A stretch of DNA of 64,000 nt from Mumia sp. Pv4-285 (GTDB taxonomy: Bacteria; Actinomycetota; Actinomycetes; Propionibacteriales; Nocardioidaceae): positions 3,162,001-3,226,000 of the forward strand of contig NZ_CP162023.1 in assembly GCF_041320275.1 (NCBI RefSeq), written 5' to 3'. Under the pieces are notes generated by a model, which did not search any database, had not been told where the DNA came from, and saw only the letters and a list, made by a program, of their open reading frames with translations. Numbering within the stretch: position 1 is the first letter of the stretch; every line of letters starts with the position of its first letter. Position numbers and translations under genes: made by a program. Shown one piece after another: positions 16,661 to 24,930 of the stretch.

Positions 16661-17787
16661 GGACCACCGGCGACGTGATCATCGAGCCGCGTCATGCCCG
16701 AGACCTGGTGATCACCCGCACATTCGCCGCACCGCGAGAGCTGGTGTTCGACGCATGGACCCAGCCCGAGCTGCTGCGACAGTGGTACGGGCCGCGGGGC
16801 TGGCAACTGACCACCTGCGAGATGGACCTCCGGGCGGGGGGCCGGTTCCTGTTCGTCTTGGAACGCCCGAATCGGGCGGACATGGCGCTGCGGGGCACAT
16901 ACCAGGCCGTGGACGCCCCGACCCGGCTAGCCACGTCCGAGCGGTGGGACGACGACTGGACCGATGGTGAGACACGTACTACGACGATGTTCGACGAGCG
17001 CGACGGTGTCACCACGGTCTCCCGGATCATCGAGTTCACCTCCGCCGCCGCCCGTGACCGCGCCCTGGGATCGATCGGCCGCGACGGCCTGGAGGAAGCG
17101 TTCGAACGGCTGGACGATGTGGTTAGGGCCGGACGCGACGACGCCGCCCGCCCTGTCGCCGGCCAGAACCACGCTAGCCCCAGCGACGTGGGCCGGGACG
17201 ATATCGCCAGCCGCTACCGGCGCCGCGCGGCGCGCTTTGAAGAACTGATCTCGGGGGTGGGCACTGTCGCGTGGGCATCGCAGTCCCCGTGCCAGGACTG
17301 GACCGCCCGCGACGTCGTTGACCACGTTGTTGACATGCATGCCGCCATGCTTGCGCCACTGGGCCGCTCCCTAGGTCCGGAGTCCTCGGCCGTGGCCGGT
17401 CCGATCGACGCCTTCACCTCCGCGCGGGCCCAGCTGCAGCTCGCTCTAGACGACCCGGCAGTTGCGGGGACCGCGAGCGACACCCCAACGGGAACACTGA
17501 CCTTCGCCGAGCACGTTGACGCGGCACTGAGCGTCGACCTGGTCATGCACGGGTGGGACCTAGCCCGGGCAACCGGCCAGGACGACACCATCCAGGACGA
17601 GGACCTACAGCTGTTGTGGCCGATCGCCCAGGCCATTCCCGAGCAGTTCCGCGTTCCCGGCGCCTTCCGCCCCGGGCTCGTGGTCTTCGGCCCTCAGGTG
17701 CCGGTCGCCGCCGACGCAGCCCTGCAACACAAGATCCTTGGCATGTACGGCCGCGACCCCGCCTGGCAATCGCCACCGGCCGCCTGA
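16657..17787 (+). CDS. Fusion: SRPBCC (AHSA1-like) domain plus TIGR03086/mycothiol-dependent domain
   Basis: A 376-residue two-domain protein. Residues about 10-160 form an AHSA1/SRPBCC domain (ITRTFAAPRELVFDAWTQPE, LLRQWYGPRGW, GRDGLEEAFERLDDVV). Residues about 185-376 match the TIGR03086 / maleylpyruvate-isomerase N-terminal type (FEELISGVGTVAWASQSPCQ, DWTARDVVDHVVDMH, VDLVMHGWDLARATGQ), with His residues placed to bind a divalent metal. The domains are usually separate proteins. It overlaps the ArsR gene by four bases. A small-molecule-binding or mycothiol-dependent role controlled by the ArsR protein is plausible. No frameshift separates the two halves. Confidence 0.85.
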   Translation: MRTTGDVIIEPRHARDLVITRTFAAPRELVFDAWTQPELLRQWYGPRGWQLTTCEMDLRAGGRFLFVLERPNRADMALRGTYQAVDAPTRLATSERWDDDWTDGETRTTTMFDERDGVTTVSRIIEFTSAAARDRALGSIGRDGLEEAFERLDDVVRAGRDDAARPVAGQNHASPSDVGRDDIASRYRRRAARFEELISGVGTVAWASQSPCQDWTARDVVDHVVDMHAAMLAPLGRSLGPESSAVAGPIDAFTSARAQLQLALDDPAVAGTASDTPTGTLTFAEHVDAALSVDLVMHGWDLARATGQDDTIQDEDLQLLWPIAQAIPEQFRVPGAFRPGLVVFGPQVPVAADAALQHKILGMYGRDPAWQSPPAA

Positions 17788-17792
17788 CCGAC

Positions 17793-18248
17793 ATGGAGCT
17801 CGAAGTGGAGGACGGGCATGCCCCGGCCGGTTCGGGAGGCAAGCAACTCCGACGCAGCACTCTGGCAGTCGCCGCAGGGTTCGTCCTCCCCCTCATCTTG
17901 TCAAGAAGCGCTGACATCCTGCTCGAGAACACCGGCGTGTTCCCCACTGTGGCCCAGCAGCGAGCGGACGGATTCGATGTGCTTTGGATGAACATCCTCG
18001 CGCTCTGCTATCGAATGGCATTCGGCGTACTTGGTGGTTTCGTGACCGCCGCAGTCGCGCCGAACCGCCCCGCACGCCATGTTCAACTTCTGGCGATCAT
18101 CGCCACAGCAGTCGCGGTAATCTCCAACGTCGCCGTGGCCACGATACCGGCGACAGCGAATGTGCTCCCGGCATGGTTCGCTGTCGCGCTGGTGCTCATC
18201 GTCTACCCGACTACATGGCTCGGGGGACGCTGGTACCTACGCAAGTAA
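17793..18248 (+). CDS. Small integral membrane protein
   Basis: A 151-residue protein with four probable membrane segments: LAVAAGFVLPLILSRSADIL, LALCYRMAFGVLGGFVTAAV, VQLLAIIATAVAVISNVAVA and WFAVALVLIVYPTTWLGG. The charged N-terminus (about 20 residues) is cytoplasmic. No family is recognised with certainty. It starts five bases after the fusion gene, so it probably belongs to the same ArsR-controlled operon. Confidence 0.75.
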   Translation: MELEVEDGHAPAGSGGKQLRRSTLAVAAGFVLPLILSRSADILLENTGVFPTVAQQRADGFDVLWMNILALCYRMAFGVLGGFVTAAVAPNRPARHVQLLAIIATAVAVISNVAVATIPATANVLPAWFAVALVLIVYPTTWLGGRWYLRK

Positions 18249-18251
18249 CCC

Positions 18252-18380
18252 TTCGGTTAATGCTCCGTCCTTGGGCGCGAAACGCCGCGAATCAGCCAGG
18301 ATTGCCGAGACGCCGCCCGATCGAACCCACCACAGGTCAGTGCACTTTTCGAGCAGACCTTCGAACCCGCGAAAACCGCT
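18252..18380. repeat. Diverged 129-base repeat, island-internal copy
   Basis: The stretch starting with ATGCTCCGTC at 18260 and including CGCGAAACGCCGCGAA and AGCCAGGA, to GCGAAAACCGCT at 18369-18380, is repeated with changes at 34080-34207, immediately left of attR. Here it is followed by unrelated sequence. It may be a relic of an older element end. No gene is seen in the whole 18249-18627 stretch. Confidence 0.75.
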
Positions 18381-18627
18381 CTGGACAACATGTCGTCTTC
18401 GGCTGAGGCCCTACACGTTTTCGGTGAGGGTTGACAGGTTCTTCGGTTGATTGCCGACACTCGCGAGTATGCGGGGGTTCAGTGTGACTGAGACCAAGCA
18501 GGGTCACTGCGCCCTGACAACCTCTGAGCCGCTGCAGCAGGAGAGGCCCCTCCGCGATCGACATCGCCGGGTCGAACGCGCGCCAAGTCCTGCCGGAAAC
18601 GTTTTCACGCCCAGATCCGGTCTTCGG

Positions 18628-19311
18628 CTACGCAGCGAGCGCGGCCAGGAGGGAGCGTGAAGCGTGGTCGGCCGAGCGCATGTTCTGCCCGGTGATCAGT
18701 GAACCGTCCGTCACGACGTGCGACGTGAACACAGGCGCCTCGTCGAACACGGCACCCAGCTCGACAAGACGTTCCTCCAAAAGGAACGGCACGAGCCCTT
18801 CTCGCCCGAGCTCGACCTCCTCCTGGGTGGTCAACGCGGTCACCTTCCGGCCCTGGACCAAAGGGTGACCTGTCCGTGGGTGCCGACCACATAGGGCGGC
18901 AACCCCGTGGCACACCGCTGCCACTGGCGTGCCCGCATCCAACGCAGCGGCGATGAGCGTCGCGACCGTCGGATTGTCGGGAAGATCCCACATGCCACCA
19001 TGGCCGCCCGCGAAGAAGAGACCGTCATATTCGTCAGCCGACAGTGTCGACAAGGGACGCGGATCGCGAAACATCGCCATTGCCATGGTGTCGTGTGTGA
19101 GGCGCTCCAAGGCGACCGTCTCGACGCCCTCCCCGAAGCTCAACGGGTCGATGGGCGGCTCCCCACCCTGCACGGAGGCGACCGCAACTTCCACACCGGC
19201 CTCAGTCAGCACGTAATACGGAGCCGCGAACGTTTGTAGCCCGACGCCCGTCGGCAATCGCGATGAGCCGAGCTGACGATGAGAGGTCACGACGATGAGC
19301 ACGCGCGCCAC
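18628..19311 (-). CDS. DJ-1/PfpI-family (class I glutamine amidotransferase-like) protein
   Basis: A 227-residue DJ-1/Hsp31-type protein. The nucleophile elbow is AVCHGVAAL (Cys, followed by His), the preceding helix is DEYDGLFFAGGHGGMWDLPD, and the end is QNMRSADHASRSLLAAL. Such proteins are glyoxalase III, chaperone or deglycase-like and respond to aldehyde or oxidative stress. GTG at 19311 (VARVLIVVTSH) has GGAGG eight bases upstream and is preferred; an ATG at 19335 is possible. It is single and leftward, between two repeat regions. Confidence 0.88.
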   Translation of the reverse strand: MARVLIVVTSHRQLGSSRLPTGVGLQTFAAPYYVLTEAGVEVAVASVQGGEPPIDPLSFGEGVETVALERLTHDTMAMAMFRDPRPLSTLSADEYDGLFFAGGHGGMWDLPDNPTVATLIAAALDAGTPVAAVCHGVAALCGRHPRTGHPLVQGRKVTALTTQEEVELGREGLVPFLLEERLVELGAVFDEAPVFTSHVVTDGSLITGQNMRSADHASRSLLAALAA

Positions 19312-19406
19312 CGGGTGCGCCTCCCTCCCATTCACTCCCCACGGGCTGTCGAATGCTTGACCGTGCGTCAGCCGAGCATTCAGTTTGGGCCACGATCATA
19401 TTTAGC

Positions 19407-19597
19407 CAGCACTCGACCTGCGAAGGCGGGCAGGACGTGCTCGTCGAACCAAAGGCGCAACACCGCCTTGGGCTGGGTCGGAACGCTCCTTGGCAACAAT
19501 GCCGCGCTCGATCTCAGCGACCGTGGTGGCCGCCACAAACTTTGCGACCACGGACGCGCAACGCAGAAACCACACCCGTGTCGAGTACGTACTGCAC
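19407..19597 (-). pseudogene. VapC-type toxin remnant, copy 2
   Basis: The frame begins VQYVLDTGVVSALRVRGR and then stops. Compared with copy 1 about 45 bases (NPLVESWAASVAAKDQ) are deleted, two more bases are missing further on, and the 3' third of the gene is lost at about 19407. The conserved DTN of the PIN domain has become DTG. It sits eight bases after the antitoxin stop. The toxin is clearly dead. Confidence 0.82.
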
Positions 19598-19605
19598 CGG
19601 TCAGC

Positions 19606-19833
19606 TCAGCACTCAGCCGTGCGGGCGGTGAGCCGCAACCGCTTGGGCTCGAACTCGATGTCAGCGCCCTCGTCCGTGCTCAACAGCTCGACGAGCGTGG
19701 CGGGCTCGCGCTCAAGCGCATCGGCGAGCATCGCGCGTGCCTCCGCTTCCACCGAGCGATGATGACGCTTCGCTCGCGCCTCCAGCGCAGCCTTCGTGCC
19801 GGGCGGAAGGTTGCGGATGAGAATCTGCTCCAC
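19606..19833 (-). CDS. VapB/FitA-type antitoxin, copy 2
   Basis: A 75-residue protein nearly identical to the antitoxin at 15971-16198: EQILIRNLPPGTKAALEARA, then HHRSVEAEARAMLADALERE and a tail ending LTARTAEC. The few changes are mostly conservative (K to E, I to M, D to E), suggesting purifying selection. The GTG at 19833 has GGAGGT upstream; GTG at 19842 is an alternative. A perfect operator-like palindrome lies at 19847-19866. Without a toxin it may serve as a DNA-binding regulator or as an anti-addiction protein. Confidence 0.82.
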   Translation of the reverse strand: MEQILIRNLPPGTKAALEARAKRHHRSVEAEARAMLADALEREPATLVELLSTDEGADIEFEPKRLRLTARTAEC

Positions 19834-19846
19834 GACAGTCACCTCC

Positions 19847-19866
19847 GATATCGCGGCACCGATATC
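19847..19866. promoter_or_regulatory. Operator-like palindrome of antitoxin copy 2
   Basis: GATATCG (19847-19853) and CGATATC (19860-19866) are perfect inverted copies with a six-base spacer, directly upstream of the antitoxin start, matching the element at 16212-16231. Confidence 0.7.
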
Positions 19867-20095
19867 CCGCTTCTCGTGACACCCTCCGCGGGCGCGGCCG
19901 AGGCCTCGGGCGCGCGCCGAATGCTCGTTGACCGAAGAGCCCAAAAGAGGCTCACCGCTGGTGGTGACGGTTCCGCCTCGAGAGGCGAGGCACCGCGCTG
20001 AAGTCGGAATTGCTCCACCTTGACGGTCATTGTGACATCGGACACAGTGAGCGCGGGGTCGGTGTCGCGGCCCCCACTCGACGGAGGGAAGCATC

Positions 20096-22087
20096 GTGAG
20101 CAGAAGTAGTTGGCGCGGGTGGGTGGCCGCCGTCGGGGCGAGCGGGATCGCGCTGGCGACACTCACCGCGCCGGCCACCGCCGATGCTGGAGACGACATC
20201 GAGGCGATCATCGACAGGATGTCCCTTGAGGAGAAGGTCGGGCAGATGTTCGTCCCCTACATGTACGGGACGACCATCGACGAGGCAGACCCGCGCAACA
20301 TCCCGGCCGCCGGAGTGCCGAGCATCGGCGCGATGATCGACGAGTTCCATCCCGGCGGGATCATCTACTTCGGCTGGTCGAACAACCTCCGATCCCCAGA
20401 TCAAGTCGCCCGGCTGTCCAATGATGTCCAGGCCCGGGCCATGAGCGGTGGCCATGGCGTCCCCATGACGACGTCCATCGACCAGGAGGAGGGCGTCGTC
20501 GTCCGTCTGCCCCAGCCGTCCGCCCAACTGCCCGGCGCGATGGCGCTGGGGGCCACCCGCGACGCCAGGCACGCCCGTGATGCCGCGCGCATCACGGCCG
20601 AGAAGCTCTCCGCCGTCGGGGTGAACCAGAACTACTCACCCATCGTGGACGTCAACTCCAATGCCATGAACCCCGTCATCGGGGTGCGCGCATTCGGGGG
20701 TGACACCGACCTCGTCTCTGCGCTGGGCGCTGCTCAGGTGAAGGGCTTCCAGGACGACGGCGGGATCTCCGCCTCCGTCAAGCACTTCCCCGGCCACGGC
20801 GATACCGCGGTCGACTCGCACTACGGCGTCCCACTCATCGACAAGTCCGAGGAAGAGTTCCGCACCGAGGACCTCCCGCCCTTCCAGGCCGCTATCGACG
20901 CCGGGGCCGACTCGATCATGACCGCACACATCGTCGTGCCCGTCCTCGACCCCTCAGGTCGGCCTGCCACCTTCTCCGCTCCGATCCTCACCGATCTGCT
21001 CCGTGAGGAGATGGGTTTCGAGGGCGTCATCATCACCGACTCATTGAGCATGCAGGGTGCCCGGGAGGAGTTCGGCGACGACCGCGTGCCCGTCGAGGCC
21101 ATCCTCGCCGGGGCGGACCAGATGCTCATGCCGCCTAACCTGCGGGTCGCCTACGACGGTGTCATGGCCGCCGTAGCCGACGGAGAGATCACCGAGGAGC
21201 GGATCGACGCCTCGGTGCGACGGATCCTCGAGATGAAGAAGAAGCGGGGGGTCCTCGACGACCCCATTGTCGACGTGGGCGCGGTGGACGACGTCATGGC
21301 CACCCCCGAGCACTACGCCACCGCCACCGACATCGCCGATGACAGCGTCACGCTGCTAAGCAACCACGGCCGGCTGCTCCCGCTGGCCGAGGGCGCCGAC
21401 GTCTTCCTCACCGGCTGGGGCGGCAGCGCCCGGCTCGATTCCATGGCCGAGGAGCTCACCGACCAAGGGGCCGACGTGACCGTCCACCCGGCATCCGATC
21501 CCACTGGCCCTCAGATCGAGGCAACGGTCACCGCATCGGCCGGGCACGACGTCGTGGTCGTCCTCACCCAGTCCGCCGGGTACGCACCGAGTGCGGCACA
21601 GCAGGCGCTCGTCGCCGCCCTCGCGGAATCGGACGTCCCGGTCGCACAAGTCGCGGTCCGCAACCCGTACGACGTCGCCAGCGCGGCCGAGACCGGGGCG
21701 GCCATCGCGACGTACGGCTACGCCGACGTCTCGCTGGAAGCGGCTGCGCGGGTGCTCATGGGGCGGGTCAACCCGGTCGGTCGGCTCCCCGTCGCGATCC
21801 CCGACGGCGCCGACACCCTCTTCCCGCTCGGGCACGGGCTGCACTTTGCCGTGACGCCGGAGCCGCCGGTCTTTGTCGACCGCACCGGCCGCGGCCAGGA
21901 CACCTACCAGATCCCTGAGGTCCAGGGGGTGGACTACCTCGTGCGTGATCGCGTCGTCGCCCCCGGGATCTACCGGAGCAACAGGGACGTCGCCGTCACC
22001 GCCGTGACGCAGGAGGGCTACGAGTTGACGCAAGGCGCGGTCACCAGCTGGGAGTCAGACTTCACCGCTGGCAGGGCAGAGCGGTGA
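20096..22087 (+). CDS. Secreted glycoside hydrolase family 3 protein (NagZ-like)
   Basis: A 663-residue exported GH3 enzyme. A signal peptide (about 1-30, ending TAPATADA) precedes the TIM-barrel: MSLEEKVGQMF, SIDQEEGVVVRLP, KHFPGHGDT (229-237, the His/Asp acid-base motif of NagZ-type enzymes) and VIITDSLSMQ with nucleophile D315. A C-terminal alpha/beta sandwich domain follows (about 420-600) plus a tail of about 60 residues. NagZ-type enzymes release beta-N-acetylglucosamine from cell-wall fragments or chitin; secretion suggests scavenging. The GTG at 20096 has GGAGGG six to seven bases upstream. It stands alone. Confidence 0.9.
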   Translation: MSRSSWRGWVAAVGASGIALATLTAPATADAGDDIEAIIDRMSLEEKVGQMFVPYMYGTTIDEADPRNIPAAGVPSIGAMIDEFHPGGIIYFGWSNNLRSPDQVARLSNDVQARAMSGGHGVPMTTSIDQEEGVVVRLPQPSAQLPGAMALGATRDARHARDAARITAEKLSAVGVNQNYSPIVDVNSNAMNPVIGVRAFGGDTDLVSALGAAQVKGFQDDGGISASVKHFPGHGDTAVDSHYGVPLIDKSEEEFRTEDLPPFQAAIDAGADSIMTAHIVVPVLDPSGRPATFSAPILTDLLREEMGFEGVIITDSLSMQGAREEFGDDRVPVEAILAGADQMLMPPNLRVAYDGVMAAVADGEITEERIDASVRRILEMKKKRGVLDDPIVDVGAVDDVMATPEHYATATDIADDSVTLLSNHGRLLPLAEGADVFLTGWGGSARLDSMAEELTDQGADVTVHPASDPTGPQIEATVTASAGHDVVVVLTQSAGYAPSAAQQALVAALAESDVPVAQVAVRNPYDVASAAETGAAIATYGYADVSLEAAARVLMGRVNPVGRLPVAIPDGADTLFPLGHGLHFAVTPEPPVFVDRTGRGQDTYQIPEVQGVDYLVRDRVVAPGIYRSNRDVAVTAVTQEGYELTQGAVTSWESDFTAGRAER

Positions 22088-22106
22088 GCAGGTTGCACTG
22101 GAGCCT

Positions 22107-22427
22107 GTGCGGCCACGCACAGGCCTGACAGACGTGGTCACCGGTCGCGCGTGCGTTAACAGGGCAGCCAGCGCCTGCGTCCCTGATGGACCCGATATCC
22201 AGCCATTGGCCGAGCAGCCGCTCACCGTCGCCCGCCACGTGTGCCGAGTCCCCGACGACGACCCCGACGCGCCGACCATCGCCGCGGTCAATCGACTGCT
22301 CGACCTGTACGAGGAGCATCGAAAGCACTTCCCGCAGCGCAACCAGGACCTTCCCGGCTGGGACCTGATCTCCGCTGCCGCAACTGTGGCGCGAACCCCG
22401 ACCGCACCGTTGCCTGCGACCGGGTGA
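22107..22427 (+). CDS. Hypothetical short protein or gene fragment
   Basis: A 106-codon frame with the codon-position GC pattern of a real gene in its central part (LTVARHVCRVPDDDPDAPTI, AVNRLLDLYEEHRKHFPQRN, DLPGWDLISAAATVA). No family is recognised, and the N-terminal part looks less coding-like. It may be the remains of a longer gene. The rest of the 22088-22454 interval holds nothing else. Confidence 0.35.
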   Translation: MRPRTGLTDVVTGRACVNRAASACVPDGPDIQPLAEQPLTVARHVCRVPDDDPDAPTIAAVNRLLDLYEEHRKHFPQRNQDLPGWDLISAAATVARTPTAPLPATG

Positions 22428-22454
22428 TTCTCCCCGGGAAGGGCGTACCGACGG

Positions 22455-22823
22455 TCACTGGCCGTACTTGCGATGGTTCCGACCGGCGACGATCCAGCCC
22501 GCGATGAGGGCGGTCTCCTCGGCCGCGTCGATCAGGTAGGTCCACCGGATCCGGCCGCGAGGCACGTAGATCAGGTCGATCGCCAGCAAAGTGGTGGCGG
22601 TCGAGATGCCGAGCCGTCTTGAATGCCGCCAGTCCTCAGCCGTGCCGGCTTTCCATTGGGCATAGCCGACGGAGGTGAGCATGCCGGCGACGGTGTACTC
22701 GAGCCAACGGTCGACCTTCGGACCGAACACGGCCTCGAAGCCACGCATGTGGACGAGCGGCCATAGGCCAGCGGCCATGTTGAAGGCACCGTGCGCCTTG
22801 CCCATGACCGGTGGTTGGAGCAT
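22455..22823 (-). CDS. Small membrane-associated protein of unknown function
   Basis: A protein of about 122 residues when started at the ATG 22823; the open frame continues 21 codons upstream into Arg-rich sequence that looks non-coding. Visible features are HGAFNMAAGLWPLVHMRGFE, VDRWLEYTVAGMLTSVGYAQ and a probable helix around LGISTATTLLAIDLIYVPRG. It resembles small actinobacterial membrane proteins found near stress genes, but I cannot name the family. The ribosome binding site is not clear. Confidence 0.6.
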   Translation of the reverse strand: MLQPPVMGKAHGAFNMAAGLWPLVHMRGFEAVFGPKVDRWLEYTVAGMLTSVGYAQWKAGTAEDWRHSRRLGISTATTLLAIDLIYVPRGRIRWTYLIDAAEETALIAGWIVAGRNHRKYGQ

Positions 22824-23046
22824 GACGATGCGGTACCCACCGCTGGGCCTTCTATGAGACTGGCGATGGCGTGTCGGCCTGCTCATCGGCCAGGAACAGA
22901 GCGACGGCGACTGGACGAATGGGCGTCCTTCCGGGGGGTACTTGCTCCGCTACCAGAGGGGTGGCGCGCGACACGACGCCGGGAGAAGGACCCGACTTCG
23001 TGGTTTCCGCTCAGCCACCCTCGGGCCACCACACATGGAGGACGCC

Positions 23047-23742
23047 ATGAGCACACCCGGATACACAGAGCCGCTCGCGCCGACCACACCGACCGCACGG
23101 GCGGATGAGGGTGGCGCCAAGGAGAACGCGCAGGCGGCAGCAGCCACCGCTGCCGACGAGAGCAGACGTGTCGGATCAGTAGCCAAGGACGAGGCAGCCA
23201 ACGTCGTCGGAGAAGCCAAGGACCAGGCGGCGAACTTGATCGACCAGGCGAGGACCGAGCTCGACGAGCAGTCCCACGTCCAGCGCGACCGGCTGGTGAG
23301 GACACTGCGCTCGTTCACCGACGACCTCGACCAGATGACCGACCGCGCCGAGCCGGGGATGGCCGCCAATCTGGCACGGCAGACGTCCGGCCGGGTCCGG
23401 GACCTGACCGACGTCCTGGAACGGCGCGAACCGGTCGAGCTGCTCGACGACGTGCGCGACTTCGCGCGCCGCCGGCCCGGCACCTTCCTACTCGGCGCCC
23501 TGGCCGCCGGCGTGGTCGCCGGCCGCCTCGTACGCGGAGCGAAGGCAGCGAACGGCAGCGACGACCGTACGAGCACGACCGACGTCGCCCCGGTCTACGA
23601 AGACACCGACGTCGCTCCGGTCTACGAAGACGTGGCCGCGCAGACTCCGGCTGCTCCAGTCACTCCGGTGACGCCGGGAACCATGTCCGTCGACCCGGTG
23701 ACCGACCCCGCCGCGAGCGAGCTGCCAGGCCGGGGTGTGTGA
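23047..23742 (+). CDS. Envelope stress-type protein with amphipathic helices
   Basis: A 231-residue protein. Residues about 25-110 are Ala/Glu/Lys-rich and helical (KDEAANVVGEAKDQAANLID), similar to apolipoprotein-like or LEA-like segments. One membrane segment lies at about 147-162 (TFLLGALAAGVVAGRLV). The C-terminal tail is disordered, with a perfect-frame tandem repeat DVAPVYEDT/DVAPVYEDV. It overlaps the next gene (stop and start share bases at 23742). The trio with the holin-X-like and DUF3618 proteins is common in actinobacteria and probably acts at the membrane under stress. Confidence 0.82.
   Translation: MSTPGYTEPLAPTTPTARADEGGAKENAQAAAATAADESRRVGSVAKDEAANVVGEAKDQAANLIDQARTELDEQSHVQRDRLVRTLRSFTDDLDQMTDRAEPGMAANLARQTSGRVRDLTDVLERREPVELLDDVRDFARRRPGTFLLGALAAGVVAGRLVRGAKAANGSDDRTSTTDVAPVYEDTDVAPVYEDVAAQTPAAPVTPVTPGTMSVDPVTDPAASELPGRGV
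23581..23634 (+). repeat. Tandem 27-base coding repeat
   Basis: Two adjacent 27-base units (23581-23607 and 23608-23634) encode DVAPVYEDT and DVAPVYEDV. They differ at only a few bases, so the duplication is recent or selected. Confidence 0.85.
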
Positions 23743-24188
23743 TGAGCAACTTCGACCACGGCGCGTCGCCGTCCAGGCCACGCGACGTCGACGACTCGGG
23801 CAACGATGACACCCGGTCGTTGGGTGACATCGTGGGCGCCATCGCCAAGGACCTGAGCCAGCTCGTCAAGCAGGAGATGGACCTGGCGAAGACGGAGCTG
23901 AAGGCAGAGGCCACCAAGGCAGGCAAGGGTGCAGGCCTCCTCGGCGGCGCCGGCGTCGCCGCGCACCTGACCGCTATCGCTCTGACCTTCACGGTGATCT
24001 GGCTGCTCGACAACTGGATGCCCATCGAGGTAGCGGGGCTCATCCTCACCATCGTGTGGGGTGCAATCGCCGCGGTCCTCGGACTCCGCGGCCGCAAGGA
24101 GCTCCAGAAGGTCGATCCGACCCTGGAAACCACCCAGCAGACACTGAAGGAGGACGTGCAATGGGCCAAAGCACAGAAGAACAGCTGA
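23742..24188 (+). CDS. Holin-X/DUF1469-like membrane protein
   Basis: A 148-residue protein with a cytoplasmic N-terminus (SLGDIVGAIAKDLSQLVKQE, then MDLAKTELKAEA) followed by two membrane helices (GLLGGAGVAAHLTAIALTFT and IEVAGLILTIVWGAIAAVLG) and a charged tail. This is the actinobacterial holin-X superfamily pattern (phage-holin-related by fold only). The ATG overlaps the previous stop (ATGA). The next gene begins inside its last ten codons. Confidence 0.88.
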   Translation: MSNFDHGASPSRPRDVDDSGNDDTRSLGDIVGAIAKDLSQLVKQEMDLAKTELKAEATKAGKGAGLLGGAGVAAHLTAIALTFTVIWLLDNWMPIEVAGLILTIVWGAIAAVLGLRGRKELQKVDPTLETTQQTLKEDVQWAKAQKNS

Positions 24189-24769
24189 CCAACGACATCG
24201 CCGACACCAGGGAGGACCTGTCGCGCAACATCGACGACCTCGCCGACAAGGTCAGCCCCTCCCGCATGATGGAACGCCGCAAGGAGGCCGCCCGCGGCCG
24301 GATGCGCCGCATGCGTGAGGCGGTCATGGGATCCACGCAGTCCGCCACCCACACGGTCCGTGAAGCCGGGAGCACCGGCAGCAGCAAGATGGGCGACGCC
24401 ACCGATGCCGTCGGCTCCGCCGCTCAGAGCACCGTGGACGCCGTTGGATCGCGCACGCAGGGCAACCCTCTGGCCGCCGGTCTGATGGCGTTCGCCGCCG
24501 GAGCGGTCATCGGCTCCCTGCTGCCAGCCAGCGAGAAGGAGGCCCAAGCTGCGAAACGGGTGGTGGATACGGCCAAGGACAAGGGGCAGCCCCTGATGGA
24601 CGAGGCGAAGTCGGTCGCCCAAGAGATGGGCGGACAGCTCAAGGAGCAGGCCGCCGACGCAGCCGACCAGGTGAAGAGCACGGCTCAGGAGTCGGCACAG
24701 CACGTGAAGGACGAAGGGCAGTCCTCGGCGCAGACTGTGAAGGACGAGGCCAAGCCGCCGGCCAGCTGA
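24161..24769 (+). CDS. DUF3618-type protein
   Basis: A 202-residue protein starting with the DUF3618 signature EEQLTNDIADTREDLSRNID, then LADKVSPSRMMERRKEAARG. A short membrane segment (AAGLMAFAAGAVIGSLLP) lies at about 106-123, followed by a long Lys/Glu/Ala repeat region (KEAQAAKRVVDTAKDKGQP, QSSAQTVKDEAKP). It overlaps the holin-X-like gene by 28 bases, with AAGGAGG eight bases before its ATG. It forms the last member of the envelope trio. Confidence 0.88.
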   Translation: MGQSTEEQLTNDIADTREDLSRNIDDLADKVSPSRMMERRKEAARGRMRRMREAVMGSTQSATHTVREAGSTGSSKMGDATDAVGSAAQSTVDAVGSRTQGNPLAAGLMAFAAGAVIGSLLPASEKEAQAAKRVVDTAKDKGQPLMDEAKSVAQEMGGQLKEQAADAADQVKSTAQESAQHVKDEGQSSAQTVKDEAKPPAS

Positions 24770-24930
24770 CCAGCAGGACTTGGGCAGCACGCGGTGCGCG
24801 AGCGCCGTCACGGCCGTGGCCGCGTCGGTGCTCGCGCACCGCTGCACGACCTACTCGTCCGCTGTGGCTCGAACAGAGCGCCACGGTGGAGGTGTCGAGG
24901 CACGGCCGGGATTCCTAGTTAGATGGGCGC

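Noticed and set aside
23581-23634. Short tandem repeat as a CRISPR or regulatory array
   Set aside because: Two 27-base units in frame inside a coding region, without spacers; it is a protein repeat.
23742-24188. Phage holin of a prophage
   Set aside because: The holin-X superfamily name is historical; the gene sits in an envelope-protein trio and no phage lysis or structural gene is nearby.
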